Below the pieces are notes generated by a model. It searched no databases. It saw only the letters and a list, made by a program, of their open reading frames with translations, and was not told the DNA's origin. From NCBI GenBank assembly GCA_047635375.1, contig JBLIKP010000031.1, positions 1 through 23,966 of the forward strand: a stretch of 23,966 nucleotides of DNA, written 5' to 3'. The translations under genes and the position numbers were made by a program. Positions 1 to 8,035 of this stretch are shown piece by piece. This DNA comes from JBLIKP01 sp047635375. GTDB lineage: Bacteria; Bacteroidota; Bacteroidia; Sphingobacteriales; Sphingobacteriaceae. Within the stretch, counting starts at the first letter, position 1. Every line of letters begins with the position of its first letter.

Positions 1-78
1 GACAAATTATTTGTAAGCCTAGCTTTTTTCGCCCTTTTTCAGCGATGGAAAAAGGGCAAAACTATATTGAGTTTCGCA
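1..78 (+). repeat. Dispersed hairpin repeat, copy C (5' end cut by the window)
   Basis: The window opens inside a copy of a repeat also found at 154-292 and 11770-11882. Shared landmarks in order are GACAAAT, AAGCCT, a CTTTT-rich stretch, a hairpin, then an A-rich tail with ATATTGA. The hairpin here is a perfect 9-bp stem, GCCCTTTTT at 31-39 and AAAAAGGGC at 49-57, with a 9-nt loop. No convincing reading frame covers it. The family is not one I can name. The repeat relation is seen directly; any function is unknown. Confidence 0.6.
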
Positions 79-153
79 ATCTCCAATTGCCCAAAATCTA
101 ATTTACTTCATAAATACCCATCGCACCATCTTAAAGGCATAATTCAAGCCTCA

Positions 154-292
154 CTTGGGTTGCGCGGGGCATCTTTCTTTGGTTAGACAAATAAAATTTT
201 AAAATTAAGCCTTGATGGTTCGAGTGGCCTCACCACAGGCTTTTGCTCCCCTTTTTATTAAAAAAAAAGGGGAAGAAATCTATTTTGAAACG
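154..292 (+). repeat. Dispersed hairpin repeat, copy A
   Basis: This copy begins CTTGGGTTG and ends GAAACG, like the copy at 11770-11882, and carries GACAAAT and AAGCCTTGA in the same order. It has an extra stretch of about 26 bp before the hairpin (about 214-239). The stem is CCCCTTTTT at 248-256 with AAAAAGGGG at 264-272. A 64-codon open frame at 243-437 starts inside it, but the low-complexity Lys/Leu-rich product has no recognisable features and I do not call it a gene. Confidence 0.65.
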
Positions 293-499
293 TAAGCTCA
301 TTTTGTCCAAAATTTATTTAGCACCTAAAACAAACTTCATTCTGGTGTGCAAAGTATTTTCAATAGAATATTGCTTTAAATATTTATTGGGAGAGAATTT
401 GTTTTTGGTTTATTCCTACTGCAAAAAAAAACCTTAAATTCACTATTCTGTGGTTTGCACATAGAGCTATTCTTGGCAATTTGTGTTTACGTAAAATGA
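293..499. other. AT-rich intergenic stretch, nothing recognised
   Basis: Between the hairpin repeat and the end of the lipoprotein gene I see no gene, no clear terminator and no promoter motif. A short open frame overlaps it but looks spurious. Confidence 0.5.
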
Positions 500-925
500 T
501 TATTTTTCTATTTCTGTAAGGTAAATTCGGAATTCAGTGTTTTTGGGCTTAAACATATTCCCTCTATTAGGATCTCCAACTAAAAAGAATAAAGGGGCCG
601 CAACGTAACTTACAATATTCCCATAATACCACGGATCAACCTTCATTTCGGTTGTGGTGGTGAAGTTTTCGAAACCCGGCTTTTCGAGTTTAATTGTATA
701 AAACTCTTTTCTAAAATAGCCGGCACCAACTGGAAGCTCCTTTCTTATTGGGGTTTGACCTAGGAATACTTTATTTCCAGCTCTATTGAATATTTCAACT
801 TTAGCATTTTCTGGAACTGAGGTTATTAAGTAATCGTATTTATTTTTACTAAAAATAGAAGCGCAACCCGTGGTTGTAGCAATTAATACAATGGAAATTA
901 GGGGGAAAATGAGCTTATTCTTCAT
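500..925 (-). CDS. Small lipoprotein, PEGA-like
   Basis: This encodes a lipoprotein of about 141 residues. The first ATG, at 925, gives a classic signal: MKNKLIFPLIS, a hydrophobic stretch, then a TTTGC lipobox. An upstream in-frame TTG would add seven residues that do not help the signal peptide, so ATG is preferred. After the Cys comes a beta-rich segment (LITSVPENAKVEIFNRAGN, then LGQTPIRKELPVG) that resembles PEGA domains, where a short strand, a G-x-TP turn and a strand recur. A hydrophobic stretch (IVSYVAAPLFFLVG) follows near the C-terminus. It is probably membrane-anchored in the periplasm or outer membrane. It sits after the terminator of the seven-gene cluster, so it is probably a separate transcript. 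The exact role is unknown; the PEGA assignment is by eye only. Confidence 0.7.
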   Translation of the reverse strand: MKNKLIFPLISIVLIATTTGCASIFSKNKYDYLITSVPENAKVEIFNRAGNKVFLGQTPIRKELPVGAGYFRKEFYTIKLEKPGFENFTTTTEMKVDPWYYGNIVSYVAAPLFFLVGDPNRGNMFKPKNTEFRIYLTEIEK

Positions 926-952
926 GTTATTAGGTTTAAGATTCAATTTTAT

Positions 953-998
953 AAAAATGGTTTGATTCTTGCAACTGAATTCAAGATTGATTAAACCA
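953..998 (-). terminator. Imperfect hairpin with T tail, between yihY and the lipoprotein gene
   Basis: On the minus strand TGGTTT (963-958 complement side) pairs with AAACCA, and an inner TCTTG pairs with CAAGA, with an asymmetric internal loop. Five T residues (953-957 as A on the plus strand) follow. It lies downstream of the 1002-1018 hairpin and may be a second, back-up terminator. Confidence 0.4.
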
Positions 999-1001
999 CT
1001 T

Positions 1002-1018
1002 AAAAACGGTTGGCCGTT
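1002..1018 (-). terminator. Rho-independent-type terminator after yihY
   Basis: Reading the minus strand, AACGG, a CCAA loop and CCGTT form a 5-bp stem followed directly by a run of T (A-run 1002-1006 on the plus strand). It starts 7 nt past the yihY stop codon and marks the likely end of the seven-gene transcript. Confidence 0.55.
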
Positions 1019-1024
1019 AAATTT

Positions 1025-1957
1025 CTATTCCTCAAGCCTGCGTTTGGTAATGTCTATACTAGCATTTAGTTCGAAACCTACCAACAGGACAATACTATTG
1101 AAGTAAATCCACAACATAATCACAACAATGGTTCCAATGGAGCCATAGAGCTTATTGTATTGCCCGAAATTGTTAATGTAGAATGAGAACCCATAAGAGG
1201 TTAAGATGATTAGTACGGTGGCCAGTGTGCTTCCTGCAGAAACGAATCTCCATCGTTTTACAACTGCGGGTCCAAAATAATAGAGTAGACTTACGCCGAC
1301 AAAGAAAATACCTAGAATAATAAACCATCTAGAGGTTGCCAAGGCATAATAGGTGAATGAATCCCGTATAATAAACTGATCCTGAAGCCAAGAAATTGTG
1401 TATTCTCCAGCCACGATTAGTGCGACTGCAATAAAAAGCAAAAATGCTAAAGAAAGTGTTAATCCTAAGGCAATTAAACGTTGCTTAATCCACGACCGGC
1501 TTTCAAAGGCAAACGAAGACTTGTTGAATGCTTGCATCAATGAAGCAATTCCGTTGGTTGAGAATATCAAAGCAAAAAATACCGATAACGATAAAATCCC
1601 TCCTTGTTGATTATTAATAATATCGATAATAGTGTCTCTAGTGGCCTCGAAGGCATTGTTTGGTAGAAATTCGGCAAGCAAACTTAAAAGCTCATCTTGA
1701 AAATTTTCGATAGGCACAAAGGGAATAAGCGTAAGCAGAAATAACAAAGCAGGGAAGAGGGCCAAAAAGAAATTAAAAGCCAAACTGGAGGCTTTGGTGA
1801 TAATAGACTCCTTCTGCATTTCTGCGATAAAGAAACCACCCACATTGTACAAAGGCAACTTATCGAAACCAGGAAGAATAATCTTCTTGGTCGCCACGAT
1901 AAAAATCCTGTACAGTCGATATTTTAAAAGTTTATTGTGCGCGGATTTCTGATCCAT
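1025..1957 (-). CDS. YihY/virulence factor BrkB family membrane protein
   Basis: This is a 310-residue inner-membrane protein of the YihY/BrkB family (once misnamed ribonuclease BN). Several long hydrophobic segments are visible, among them SLAFNFFLALFPALLFLLTL, LALGLTLSLAFLLFIAVALI and the C-terminal IGTIVVIMLWIYFNSIVLLV. Family hallmarks are the ASSLAFNFFLALFPALLF region, the FGPAVVKRWRFVSAG loop and the YKLYGSIG-like NKLYGSIGTIVVIMLW motif. The function of the family is not firmly established; transport or envelope roles have been proposed. It is the last gene of a tightly packed cluster and starts 3 nt after the thioesterase stop, so it is almost certainly cotranscribed. The length is normal. 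Confidence 0.9.
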   Translation of the reverse strand: MDQKSAHNKLLKYRLYRIFIVATKKIILPGFDKLPLYNVGGFFIAEMQKESIITKASSLAFNFFLALFPALLFLLTLIPFVPIENFQDELLSLLAEFLPNNAFEATRDTIIDIINNQQGGILSLSVFFALIFSTNGIASLMQAFNKSSFAFESRSWIKQRLIALGLTLSLAFLLFIAVALIVAGEYTISWLQDQFIIRDSFTYYALATSRWFIILGIFFVGVSLLYYFGPAVVKRWRFVSAGSTLATVLIILTSYGFSFYINNFGQYNKLYGSIGTIVVIMLWIYFNSIVLLVGFELNASIDITKRRLEE

Positions 1958-1960
1958 TAT

Positions 1961-2380
1961 TTAGTTTTCTTTGTTCATATAGGGCGCAAGAAGAGTCATA
2001 AAGTTTTCTGGCGGATTGCAAGGTCTAAACGTTTTGGTATCAACGAATACTAATCCTACACTCCCTAAATTACATAAATCTCCCTTTTCATTGCTTATTT
2101 CGAAATCAAAGAAAATTCTTGATCCTTTAATTTCCAATAGAATGGTTTTTATGGTAATCAACTCATCGTAAAAAATAGGCTTGATAAACTTACTTTCCAA
2201 CTTTAATACAGGCATTGCCACCCCTGCGCCTTCCATGTCACGGTAGGTCATACCTTGGGTTCGTAGCATTTCTACTCGGCCTCTTTCGTAGAATGAGGCG
2301 TAATTCCCATGGTAGACAAAACCCATTTGATCGGTTTCTGAATAAGTTATTCGTACTTGATGCTCTGATGCTAAAATCAT
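1961..2380 (-). CDS. Acyl-CoA thioester hydrolase, YbgC/4HBT family
   Basis: This 139-residue hot-dog-fold protein hydrolyses acyl-CoA thioesters in the cytoplasm; the natural substrate cannot be told from sequence. The N-terminal motif YSETDQMGFVYHGNYASFYE (residues about 13-32) is the 4-hydroxybenzoyl-CoA thioesterase active-site region. Asp17 is the expected catalytic residue and HGNY follows in the usual place. RVEMLRTQG and the later YDELITIKTILLE strand also fit YbgC-like enzymes. The length matches the family. The ATG follows the mltG stop with a 1-nt gap, which suggests translational coupling. YbgC proteins are often near envelope genes (Tol-Pal in proteobacteria). Here the neighbours are mltG and yihY, so a link to envelope lipid metabolism is plausible but inferred. 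Confidence 0.9.
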   Translation of the reverse strand: MILASEHQVRITYSETDQMGFVYHGNYASFYERGRVEMLRTQGMTYRDMEGAGVAMPVLKLESKFIKPIFYDELITIKTILLEIKGSRIFFDFEISNEKGDLCNLGSVGLVFVDTKTFRPCNPPENFMTLLAPYMNKEN

Positions 2381-2381
2381 A

Positions 2382-3470
2382 TTACTTCATTATGTTTCTT
2401 TTGTTAAGGGCTTGGCGGAACTTCACAGCATTGCGCTGGTGCTCCACAAATGTGTTTGCAAAAGCGTGATAGCCCGAAAAATCGGCTTTAGCACAAAAAT
2501 ATAAGTATTTATGGTTCTCCCTATTTAAAACCGCTTCAATTGACTTAATACTAGGCATCGTGATAGGCCCGGGAGGTAATCCAGAATATTTATAGGTATT
2601 ATATGGGGAGTCGAATGCGATATGTTTATTCAACACCCTATTTATGGTGAAATCATTTACTGCAAATACAACCGTTGGATCGGCTTGAAGACGTTGTCCT
2701 CTTTTTAGCCTGTTCATATAAACTCCAGCTATTGTTGGCATTTCGCTGTCACGAGCGGTTTCTGAATCTACAATACTCGCCAAAATTGTCGCCGACACTG
2801 GATTTAATCCGTGTTTTTTTGCTTTTGCTTTGCGCTCGTCAGTCCAGAATGCCTTATATTCTTTGTGCATTTTTCTGAAAAACACTTCAGCGGTTTGATT
2901 CCAATATACTTCATAAGTGTTTGGAATAAACATGGTATAAACAATAGCTGGGTTTAAACCGAATTCTCTTAAAAAGTCGACGTCATTTAAAAGCTTTACG
3001 AATTCCAAGGAGTCGAATTCTAATAGTCCTCCCACATAACCTGCAAATTCTTCCTTTTTGCGGAGGTTGTTATACGTGACTTTTAAAGCTTCTTGGCGTC
3101 CTGAACGCAAAAGAGTGATTAACTCACGGTTCCCCATGTTTTCCTCCAATTTGTAACGCCCAGGTTTCACGTTTTTAGGGTACTTCATTAACTCAGCGGT
3201 CCAATGGAAACTGGTTTTGTCCAATAGAAGGTTTCGTCTCTCCAAAATTTGGAGCACATCGTCGTACGATGACCCCGTGGGGATATACAAATACGACGTG
3301 TTTTCACCCTCAAGGGAAATATTATTTTTAAACAATGAATTGTAAAAATTCAGTGCTAAAATCCCGCATGAAAACAGGATGATAATGCCAAAAATGGTAA
3401 AAACCTTTTTTACCATTCCAAAGCTGCTTTTTTTCTTTTTTGTTGACTTTACTGTCTGCCTTTTAGCCAT
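2382..3470 (-). CDS. mltG: Endolytic peptidoglycan transglycosylase MltG (YceG-like)
   Basis: MltG cleaves nascent glycan strands at the outer face of the inner membrane and is thought to end their polymerisation. The 362-residue protein has a Lys-rich cytoplasmic tail (1-22), one membrane helix (about 23-42), a LysM-like region (about 55-120) and the YceG catalytic domain. The active-site block reads ASIVDSETARDSEMP (231-245), against the usual IVEKET. The second acidic residue, Glu237, matches the catalytic Glu and is kept, while the first is Asp. NRLKRGQRLQADPTV (253-267), SPYNTYKYSGLPPGPI (288-303) and the C-terminal HAFANTFVEH are also typical. Its ATG directly follows the TAA of the cytochrome gene with no gap. 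Clustering with a ligase-like protein and a PASTA protein makes a wall-synthesis operon likely. Confidence 0.95.
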   Translation of the reverse strand: MAKRQTVKSTKKKKSSFGMVKKVFTIFGIIILFSCGILALNFYNSLFKNNISLEGENTSYLYIPTGSSYDDVLQILERRNLLLDKTSFHWTAELMKYPKNVKPGRYKLEENMGNRELITLLRSGRQEALKVTYNNLRKKEEFAGYVGGLLEFDSLEFVKLLNDVDFLREFGLNPAIVYTMFIPNTYEVYWNQTAEVFFRKMHKEYKAFWTDERKAKAKKHGLNPVSATILASIVDSETARDSEMPTIAGVYMNRLKRGQRLQADPTVVFAVNDFTINRVLNKHIAFDSPYNTYKYSGLPPGPITMPSIKSIEAVLNRENHKYLYFCAKADFSGYHAFANTFVEHQRNAVKFRQALNKRNIMK

Positions 3471-5462
3471 TTACCTTAACATTTGTGCTTGAATGTTTAG
3501 CGCTTGATTGTTTTTTGAGTCTAATTTTAGTGTCTTTTCAACCCAAATTTTGGACTCTGTTTCATTACCCTCTAGATAATAAGATAATGCAATATTCGCC
3601 ATTGCAAAAGAATAATCGGGGTTGAGATTTAATGCTTTTTGGAAATAAATACGTGCTGTATTCATTTTGTTTTTCATTAATAAACAATACCCATAATTGT
3701 TTTGACCAGCGGCAAATTTAGGGTTTGAATTCACCAATTCCGAAAAAAGTTTCTCCGCATTTTGTAAGTCCTTCTTTTGCAGGTAAACTGCACCCAGTTT
3801 TAGTTTGAAATCTTCATTATGTGGTTGCACTTTACAAGATTTTTTAAACCAACGCTCGGCCTGTTGCATATCCCCATCCCCAAAGTAACTTTCCCCAATG
3901 TAGTAGGCTATCCAAGGGTTTTTCACGTCGGAAGGAGCTAGGTTTTGAGACAGAATTAGGATTTGTTTCGCATTCCGGCTTAAGTACGCAAGTCTAACTT
4001 CTTCCTCCAAAGTGTTTTCTCCTTGATTTTTGGCCTTTACAATGTAGAATACAGCTGAATCTAGCAGACTTTGCTTTGGATCGAATTTCTCATAGTAAAA
4101 CAGGTATCCCTTGGCCATAGTGAGCGCAGATGCATTGACTTCATTGATTGCAATTAAGCGGTTATAGTTGCTTTTTTCTGGTACTTTTTCACGCTTCCGC
4201 GGAAGCGAAATTTGGTGATCGGTAATAGATACGTGAGGGATGTCGATACTCCCTGTTTTTTGCATATGGCAGCTCACACAATTATCGGCCTTAGCCATGC
4301 GAAGACTAAGCTTTTCCCCACAATCAGGAAGGCTATTCTTTTCTTCATAGGAATGGCACGACTTACACGTTGCGTTATATTTAATTGTAGCGGTTTCCTT
4401 CACGCTAATGTGTGGATTATGGCAATTAACACATGTAAAGGGAACGGTTACTTTTCCAAACTGGGGTTCATTATCCCAGCCAGCCAGCCTAATATTTTTC
4501 TTGGCGCTTTCTAGGAAACATTTGCTTTCCTGAAGTCGCTGAGCCTGTGAGGCCATTATTAGGGTATTTTCGTCGTCGTAGTCAGGGTTAAACACAGTCA
4601 TTACCTCGTTTAACTTCATCCCAGGTTTAAAGTCAAAAAAGGTCTTTCCTGGCTTTAGCACTGTGTTTCCTTGTAAATGGCACCGCTGACAAACATCAAC
4701 TTGCAGTGTAAACGAAAGTTTCTTTGGGTTTACAATAGTATAATCAATGTACTTTGAAGTATCTACTAGATTCCCCTTTTGTTTCTCATTCACATGGATG
4801 CTTCCAGGCCCATGGCAGCGTTCGCAATCTATTCCATTGGGAACTTTTGTGTATTTATTTAATGAACCGGTTTCAAATTCAGGATAGGCATTATGGCAAG
4901 AAATACATTCTAATTCAATTTTACGTGAGAATCTAGTGTTGTTTCCCTTGTAACCAGGAGGGAAGTCCCAGTGATTTTCTTGGGCATAATAGGTGAGGGG
5001 CATTTGGGTTAAAAACCCTTCTGTGAACTGGAGGTGACTATTGGTGTGTTGTCCAGATCCTATAATGAAATCTACCTTTTCCATACGTAGGTGAGTAGTA
5101 TCTTTCCCATCAATCCTGAACTCTTTGATTATCAATTGTGAGTCAACCCAAACAGGTTGATAGTACAGGTTTAAGTCTTTGTCGTATAGAGCTTTGTGAG
5201 ATTTTACTGAAGCAGCACTTTTGTCTGCGCTAGCTACATCAAAACTCTGACCCATTCCTGTTTTTATGAAATCGTCGTAGATATTTGAATGGCAATTTCG
5301 GCAGGTTTCCATACCCACATACTTGGCTGTGTCTGATAGGTTAAGGTAGGTTTGAGGTTGATTTTCTGGGTTGGACGTTCCACAGAATATATTGAGCACC
5401 ATTACAAAAACTGCAAGGGTACCGGCGCTTATGTAAAAAAGAACGCGCGGACGCAAATTCAT
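3471..5462 (-). CDS. Exported seven-haem cytochrome c with C-terminal TPR repeats
   Basis: The 663-residue protein starts with an N-terminal hydrophobic segment (about 8-27) that should export or anchor it. Seven CxxCH haem c attachment motifs follow: CRNCH (54), CISCH (186), CERCH (213), CQRCH (258), CVNCH (344), CKSCH (366) and CVSCH (395). After a linker around 420-450 the C-terminal third is made of TPR units, for example NPWIAYYIGESYFGDGDM, FKLKLGAVYLQKKDLQNA and FAMANIALSYYLEG. This haem-plus-TPR layout resembles cytochrome c554/multihaem proteins of Bacteroidota and Planctomycetota, but the electron donor, acceptor and any catalytic activity cannot be read from the sequence. It starts 2 nt after the T9SS gene and abuts mltG, so it is expressed with envelope genes. 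Haem ligands beyond the CxxCH His were not assigned. Confidence 0.9.
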   Translation of the reverse strand: MNLRPRVLFYISAGTLAVFVMVLNIFCGTSNPENQPQTYLNLSDTAKYVGMETCRNCHSNIYDDFIKTGMGQSFDVASADKSAASVKSHKALYDKDLNLYYQPVWVDSQLIIKEFRIDGKDTTHLRMEKVDFIIGSGQHTNSHLQFTEGFLTQMPLTYYAQENHWDFPPGYKGNNTRFSRKIELECISCHNAYPEFETGSLNKYTKVPNGIDCERCHGPGSIHVNEKQKGNLVDTSKYIDYTIVNPKKLSFTLQVDVCQRCHLQGNTVLKPGKTFFDFKPGMKLNEVMTVFNPDYDDENTLIMASQAQRLQESKCFLESAKKNIRLAGWDNEPQFGKVTVPFTCVNCHNPHISVKETATIKYNATCKSCHSYEEKNSLPDCGEKLSLRMAKADNCVSCHMQKTGSIDIPHVSITDHQISLPRKREKVPEKSNYNRLIAINEVNASALTMAKGYLFYYEKFDPKQSLLDSAVFYIVKAKNQGENTLEEEVRLAYLSRNAKQILILSQNLAPSDVKNPWIAYYIGESYFGDGDMQQAERWFKKSCKVQPHNEDFKLKLGAVYLQKKDLQNAEKLFSELVNSNPKFAAGQNNYGYCLLMKNKMNTARIYFQKALNLNPDYSFAMANIALSYYLEGNETESKIWVEKTLKLDSKNNQALNIQAQMLR

Positions 5463-5464
5463 GG

Positions 5465-7258
5465 CTACTGCTTAATGATTTTCTTTGTCCACGGACGGTC
5501 GCCGAAGAATTGCAAAAGGTACACACCTTTGGGTAAGTTTGCAATATCAATCTGGTGGTCACCCTGAATGCTAAAATTCACTTCCTTCCCAAACAAATTG
5601 GTTATTTTGAGTAAATTGACGTCTGCCTCGAAGTTTTCTATGGAGAATACACCGGTGGTAGGATTTGGAAAAATATTAATGGAAGGAAAATTATTTTCAT
5701 TTATTCCTACAAACTCATTTCCAGCAATTACCGGGCGCATCATTATTGATCCTTGAATTGTGGAACTCACCCAAGTGCCCTCCACATTGAATTTTAGTCG
5801 GGTTGCGTTTGCGCTAGTATTGCGGTCAAGGCCGATGTTTAAAATTCTTCCAAATCGTTGTTCCCAGCCTACATAGAATTCACCTGAAATATCAATAGCA
5901 CTGTCTAATTCGTATGTGAAATATTCGTTCTGACCGTTATATTCAGGGCGTTGGACGGCTTTTTCATAGATTGGGTTGCTATCTAAAGACTTCCAAACTT
6001 TAAGCGTGAAAAGGTCGTTATTTACGTTGTCTAGCAACCTTGTAAAGAATATATCAATGGCTTCTAGCTTCTGTGGTGAGCGGGTATCAAATTTATAAGC
6101 AAGTTGTCCGCCTTCAGTGTTTAAGCCGTAGGCATTTTCTGCTGTTCCATCGTCGTAGCTGTAGTAATTTGACAGAATTTGGGTTTTAACCAGGCTGTCA
6201 TTCACGCTGAAAGCATCGTTTCTATCTTGAATTAAGAAGTACATCTTAATTCCTAAATTCTCTTGTGACTTATCAATTGTGAATGTGGGCGGAAGAAAGA
6301 AAAACGTGGTATCGTTGTCGTTTGATTGTATTTCCTCTGTATTCACAAACTTATACGGTGTTCCATCTACCTCGAAATTCATTTCATAGGTCATCGAAAA
6401 GAAAGTGGGGGTTATAAATGTGTTTCTAAACGGCAGGAAAATCGCTGTGTTTATATCGTCCTCCAAAAAATCGGCGACAGGTTTTGAGGTGTATATTTGA
6501 AAAAGTTGAGTAGGCTGACCCGCAATGGTAATATCGTTTAAGACAGTATCAACCACTGACCTCCCTTTGTTAAGCCTTATATAATCTACATGCCAGTGAT
6601 CAGTGTTTCCGCTAAGGTTACCATAGTTGATAAACCTAAACTGAAAGCCATTGTACAAGTATTTTGACTGGCTAAGGTTTATCATAACCTGAGAAAAACC
6701 TGAATCGGTCCTAAAATTGGCTAAAGTTTTTCCTTTGGCTCTCCAAACGCTTAACCACGTTGTGTCGTTTATTTTCGTTTGAAGCACAAGACTATCAGTT
6801 GCCTCTGGAGCCTCACCATTTCCTTGTGGCTGATAAAAGAAGCTAAGAAAAACACTGTCAGCTTCGGCGAAAGCCATATTCAATGGGGCAGAAGTAAGGG
6901 TGTCGGCACCTCCTTTAGAGGTGGCTTGGCCGGGCATATATGGTGTCCCAAACTGATTTAAACCCTCAAACGTTGCCACGCCCTGTGAAACCATATGCAC
7001 GCCAAAACCATTGTTTACGTATACATAATCATTGGTCCACCGTGTTGGGTTAGGGTAGCCTTCTTGTTGCGAGAAATCCTCGAAAAAGGGAAGGTTTAAA
7101 GTGTCTCCGCGTTTTAAAGTCGGTCGTTTTTGATGAATAGCAGCCTGCTCAATAACATGATTGGACTCCAATGTGCTAACCAATTCCTGGGCTTCCGCCG
7201 AAAGGTAAAGGGTAAGAAATGAAAAAGTTATTGTTAGAGCACGCCTCAAAGCCGACAT
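5465..7258 (-). CDS. Type IX secretion cargo protein with C-terminal sorting domain
   Basis: This is a secreted protein of about 597 residues. The chosen ATG at 7258 gives a compact signal peptide (MSALRRALTITFSFLTLYLS, cleavage near AEAQ). An in-frame TTG two codons upstream is less likely. The body is beta-rich and Asp/Asn-rich, with no catalytic motif I can name. One segment (LSQSKYLYNGFQFRFINYG, then HWHVDYIRL) resembles the jelly-roll-like domains of T9SS gliding or adhesion proteins. The last 75 or so residues form a type A sorting domain: NIFPNPTTGVFSIEN, then LKITNLFGKEV, then IDIANLPKGVYLLQ and a Lys-rich end. The protein is therefore probably carried across the outer membrane by the T9SS and surface-attached or released. 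It lies 6 nt after the PASTA gene and 2 nt before the cytochrome gene. The role is unknown. Confidence 0.9.
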   Translation of the reverse strand: MSALRRALTITFSFLTLYLSAEAQELVSTLESNHVIEQAAIHQKRPTLKRGDTLNLPFFEDFSQQEGYPNPTRWTNDYVYVNNGFGVHMVSQGVATFEGLNQFGTPYMPGQATSKGGADTLTSAPLNMAFAEADSVFLSFFYQPQGNGEAPEATDSLVLQTKINDTTWLSVWRAKGKTLANFRTDSGFSQVMINLSQSKYLYNGFQFRFINYGNLSGNTDHWHVDYIRLNKGRSVVDTVLNDITIAGQPTQLFQIYTSKPVADFLEDDINTAIFLPFRNTFITPTFFSMTYEMNFEVDGTPYKFVNTEEIQSNDNDTTFFFLPPTFTIDKSQENLGIKMYFLIQDRNDAFSVNDSLVKTQILSNYYSYDDGTAENAYGLNTEGGQLAYKFDTRSPQKLEAIDIFFTRLLDNVNNDLFTLKVWKSLDSNPIYEKAVQRPEYNGQNEYFTYELDSAIDISGEFYVGWEQRFGRILNIGLDRNTSANATRLKFNVEGTWVSSTIQGSIMMRPVIAGNEFVGINENNFPSINIFPNPTTGVFSIENFEADVNLLKITNLFGKEVNFSIQGDHQIDIANLPKGVYLLQFFGDRPWTKKIIKQ

Positions 7259-7264
7259 TCGCAA

Positions 7265-8035
7265 TTAGTTTTGTTTTAATATTAAATTTACCGATGCTCC
7301 TAATGGAACGCTTTGCACTGAGTCTTTGTTGTATTCAGGCTCCTGGCCAATAACAACCGCACCAAGACTATCAGTTATGCTGCTTTCAAAATAAAGCTTT
7401 CCTAAGTTTAATGAAGCGCTTTGAATCACGAATTTAGCCTCTTCAAGGGTTAGACCCACAAGGTCAGGAAGGCTTGCACCTGCAAAACCTAGTCCGTTAC
7501 CAAGCACTAGATCTACTGTTGCGTTTTTTTCGATTTTCATTCCCGGCTTAATTATTTCTCCGTTTAATCGGACTTCTAAAATCATGTTTTCAGCAAGATC
7601 ACGGCGGTAGATTAATTCTCCTATTCGTAATCCGAAATTACTAAGGATGGAGCGTGCTTCACGAAGAGTTAAATCGTTTAAATCGGGTAATTGAACCTTT
7701 GGCGGGTTAAAAGCCACTATGGTAAGGTAAATTGTGCGTCCTTCTTTTACCTGATCGTTTGGCACTGGATCTTGATCTAAAACCGTTCCTTTTGGATGAT
7801 CAGCTGAAAAAACACTGTCAGTAATTACATAATTCAGGTTTTTCTTTGCCAAATAAGGTGCGAATGTAGCCTCATCTAAGGCGATAAGGTCAGGGACTGT
7901 AATAGTTTCCCCATGCTTAGTAATGATGTTAATCCCCTTGAAAAGTAGGAACACTAAAACCACAGTAATTGCAGCCATAATGGCAATATTCTTCCAGAAA
8001 ATTTTAGACTTTATAAATGCTATGATGTCTTTCAT
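7265..8035 (-). CDS. PASTA-domain membrane protein
   Basis: The 256-residue protein has a short cytoplasmic N-terminus, one membrane helix (about 17-37, IAIMAAITVVLVFLLF) and three PASTA repeats outside: about 46-110 (VPDLIALDEATFAPYLAKK), 113-180 (LPDLNDLTLREARSILSNFG) and 187-256 (LPDLVGLTLEEAKFVIQSAS). PASTA domains elsewhere bind muropeptides or beta-lactams, or act as spacers in PBPs and Ser/Thr kinases. No kinase or transpeptidase domain is present here. The start overlaps the upstream ligase-like gene by 4 nt (ATGA), which suggests translational coupling. A PASTA protein beside ddl is a layout I recall from Flavobacteriia, so a role in wall assembly is likely, though untested. Confidence 0.92.
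   Translation of the reverse strand: MKDIIAFIKSKIFWKNIAIMAAITVVLVFLLFKGINIITKHGETITVPDLIALDEATFAPYLAKKNLNYVITDSVFSADHPKGTVLDQDPVPNDQVKEGRTIYLTIVAFNPPKVQLPDLNDLTLREARSILSNFGLRIGELIYRRDLAENMILEVRLNGEIIKPGMKIEKNATVDLVLGNGLGFAGASLPDLVGLTLEEAKFVIQSASLNLGKLYFESSITDSLGAVVIGQEPEYNKDSVQSVPLGASVNLILKQN

Noticed and set aside
243..437. 64-codon open frame on the plus strand
   Set aside because: It starts inside the hairpin repeat copy A, is rich in Lys/Leu/Phe from A/T-rich DNA and shows no domain, signal or conserved motif.
926..946. Upstream TTG start for the small lipoprotein
   Set aside because: It would place seven polar residues before a good lipoprotein signal peptide; ATG at 925 fits better.
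7262..7264. TTG start for the T9SS cargo gene
   Set aside because: ATG two codons downstream gives a normal signal peptide, and the TTG adds only two residues.
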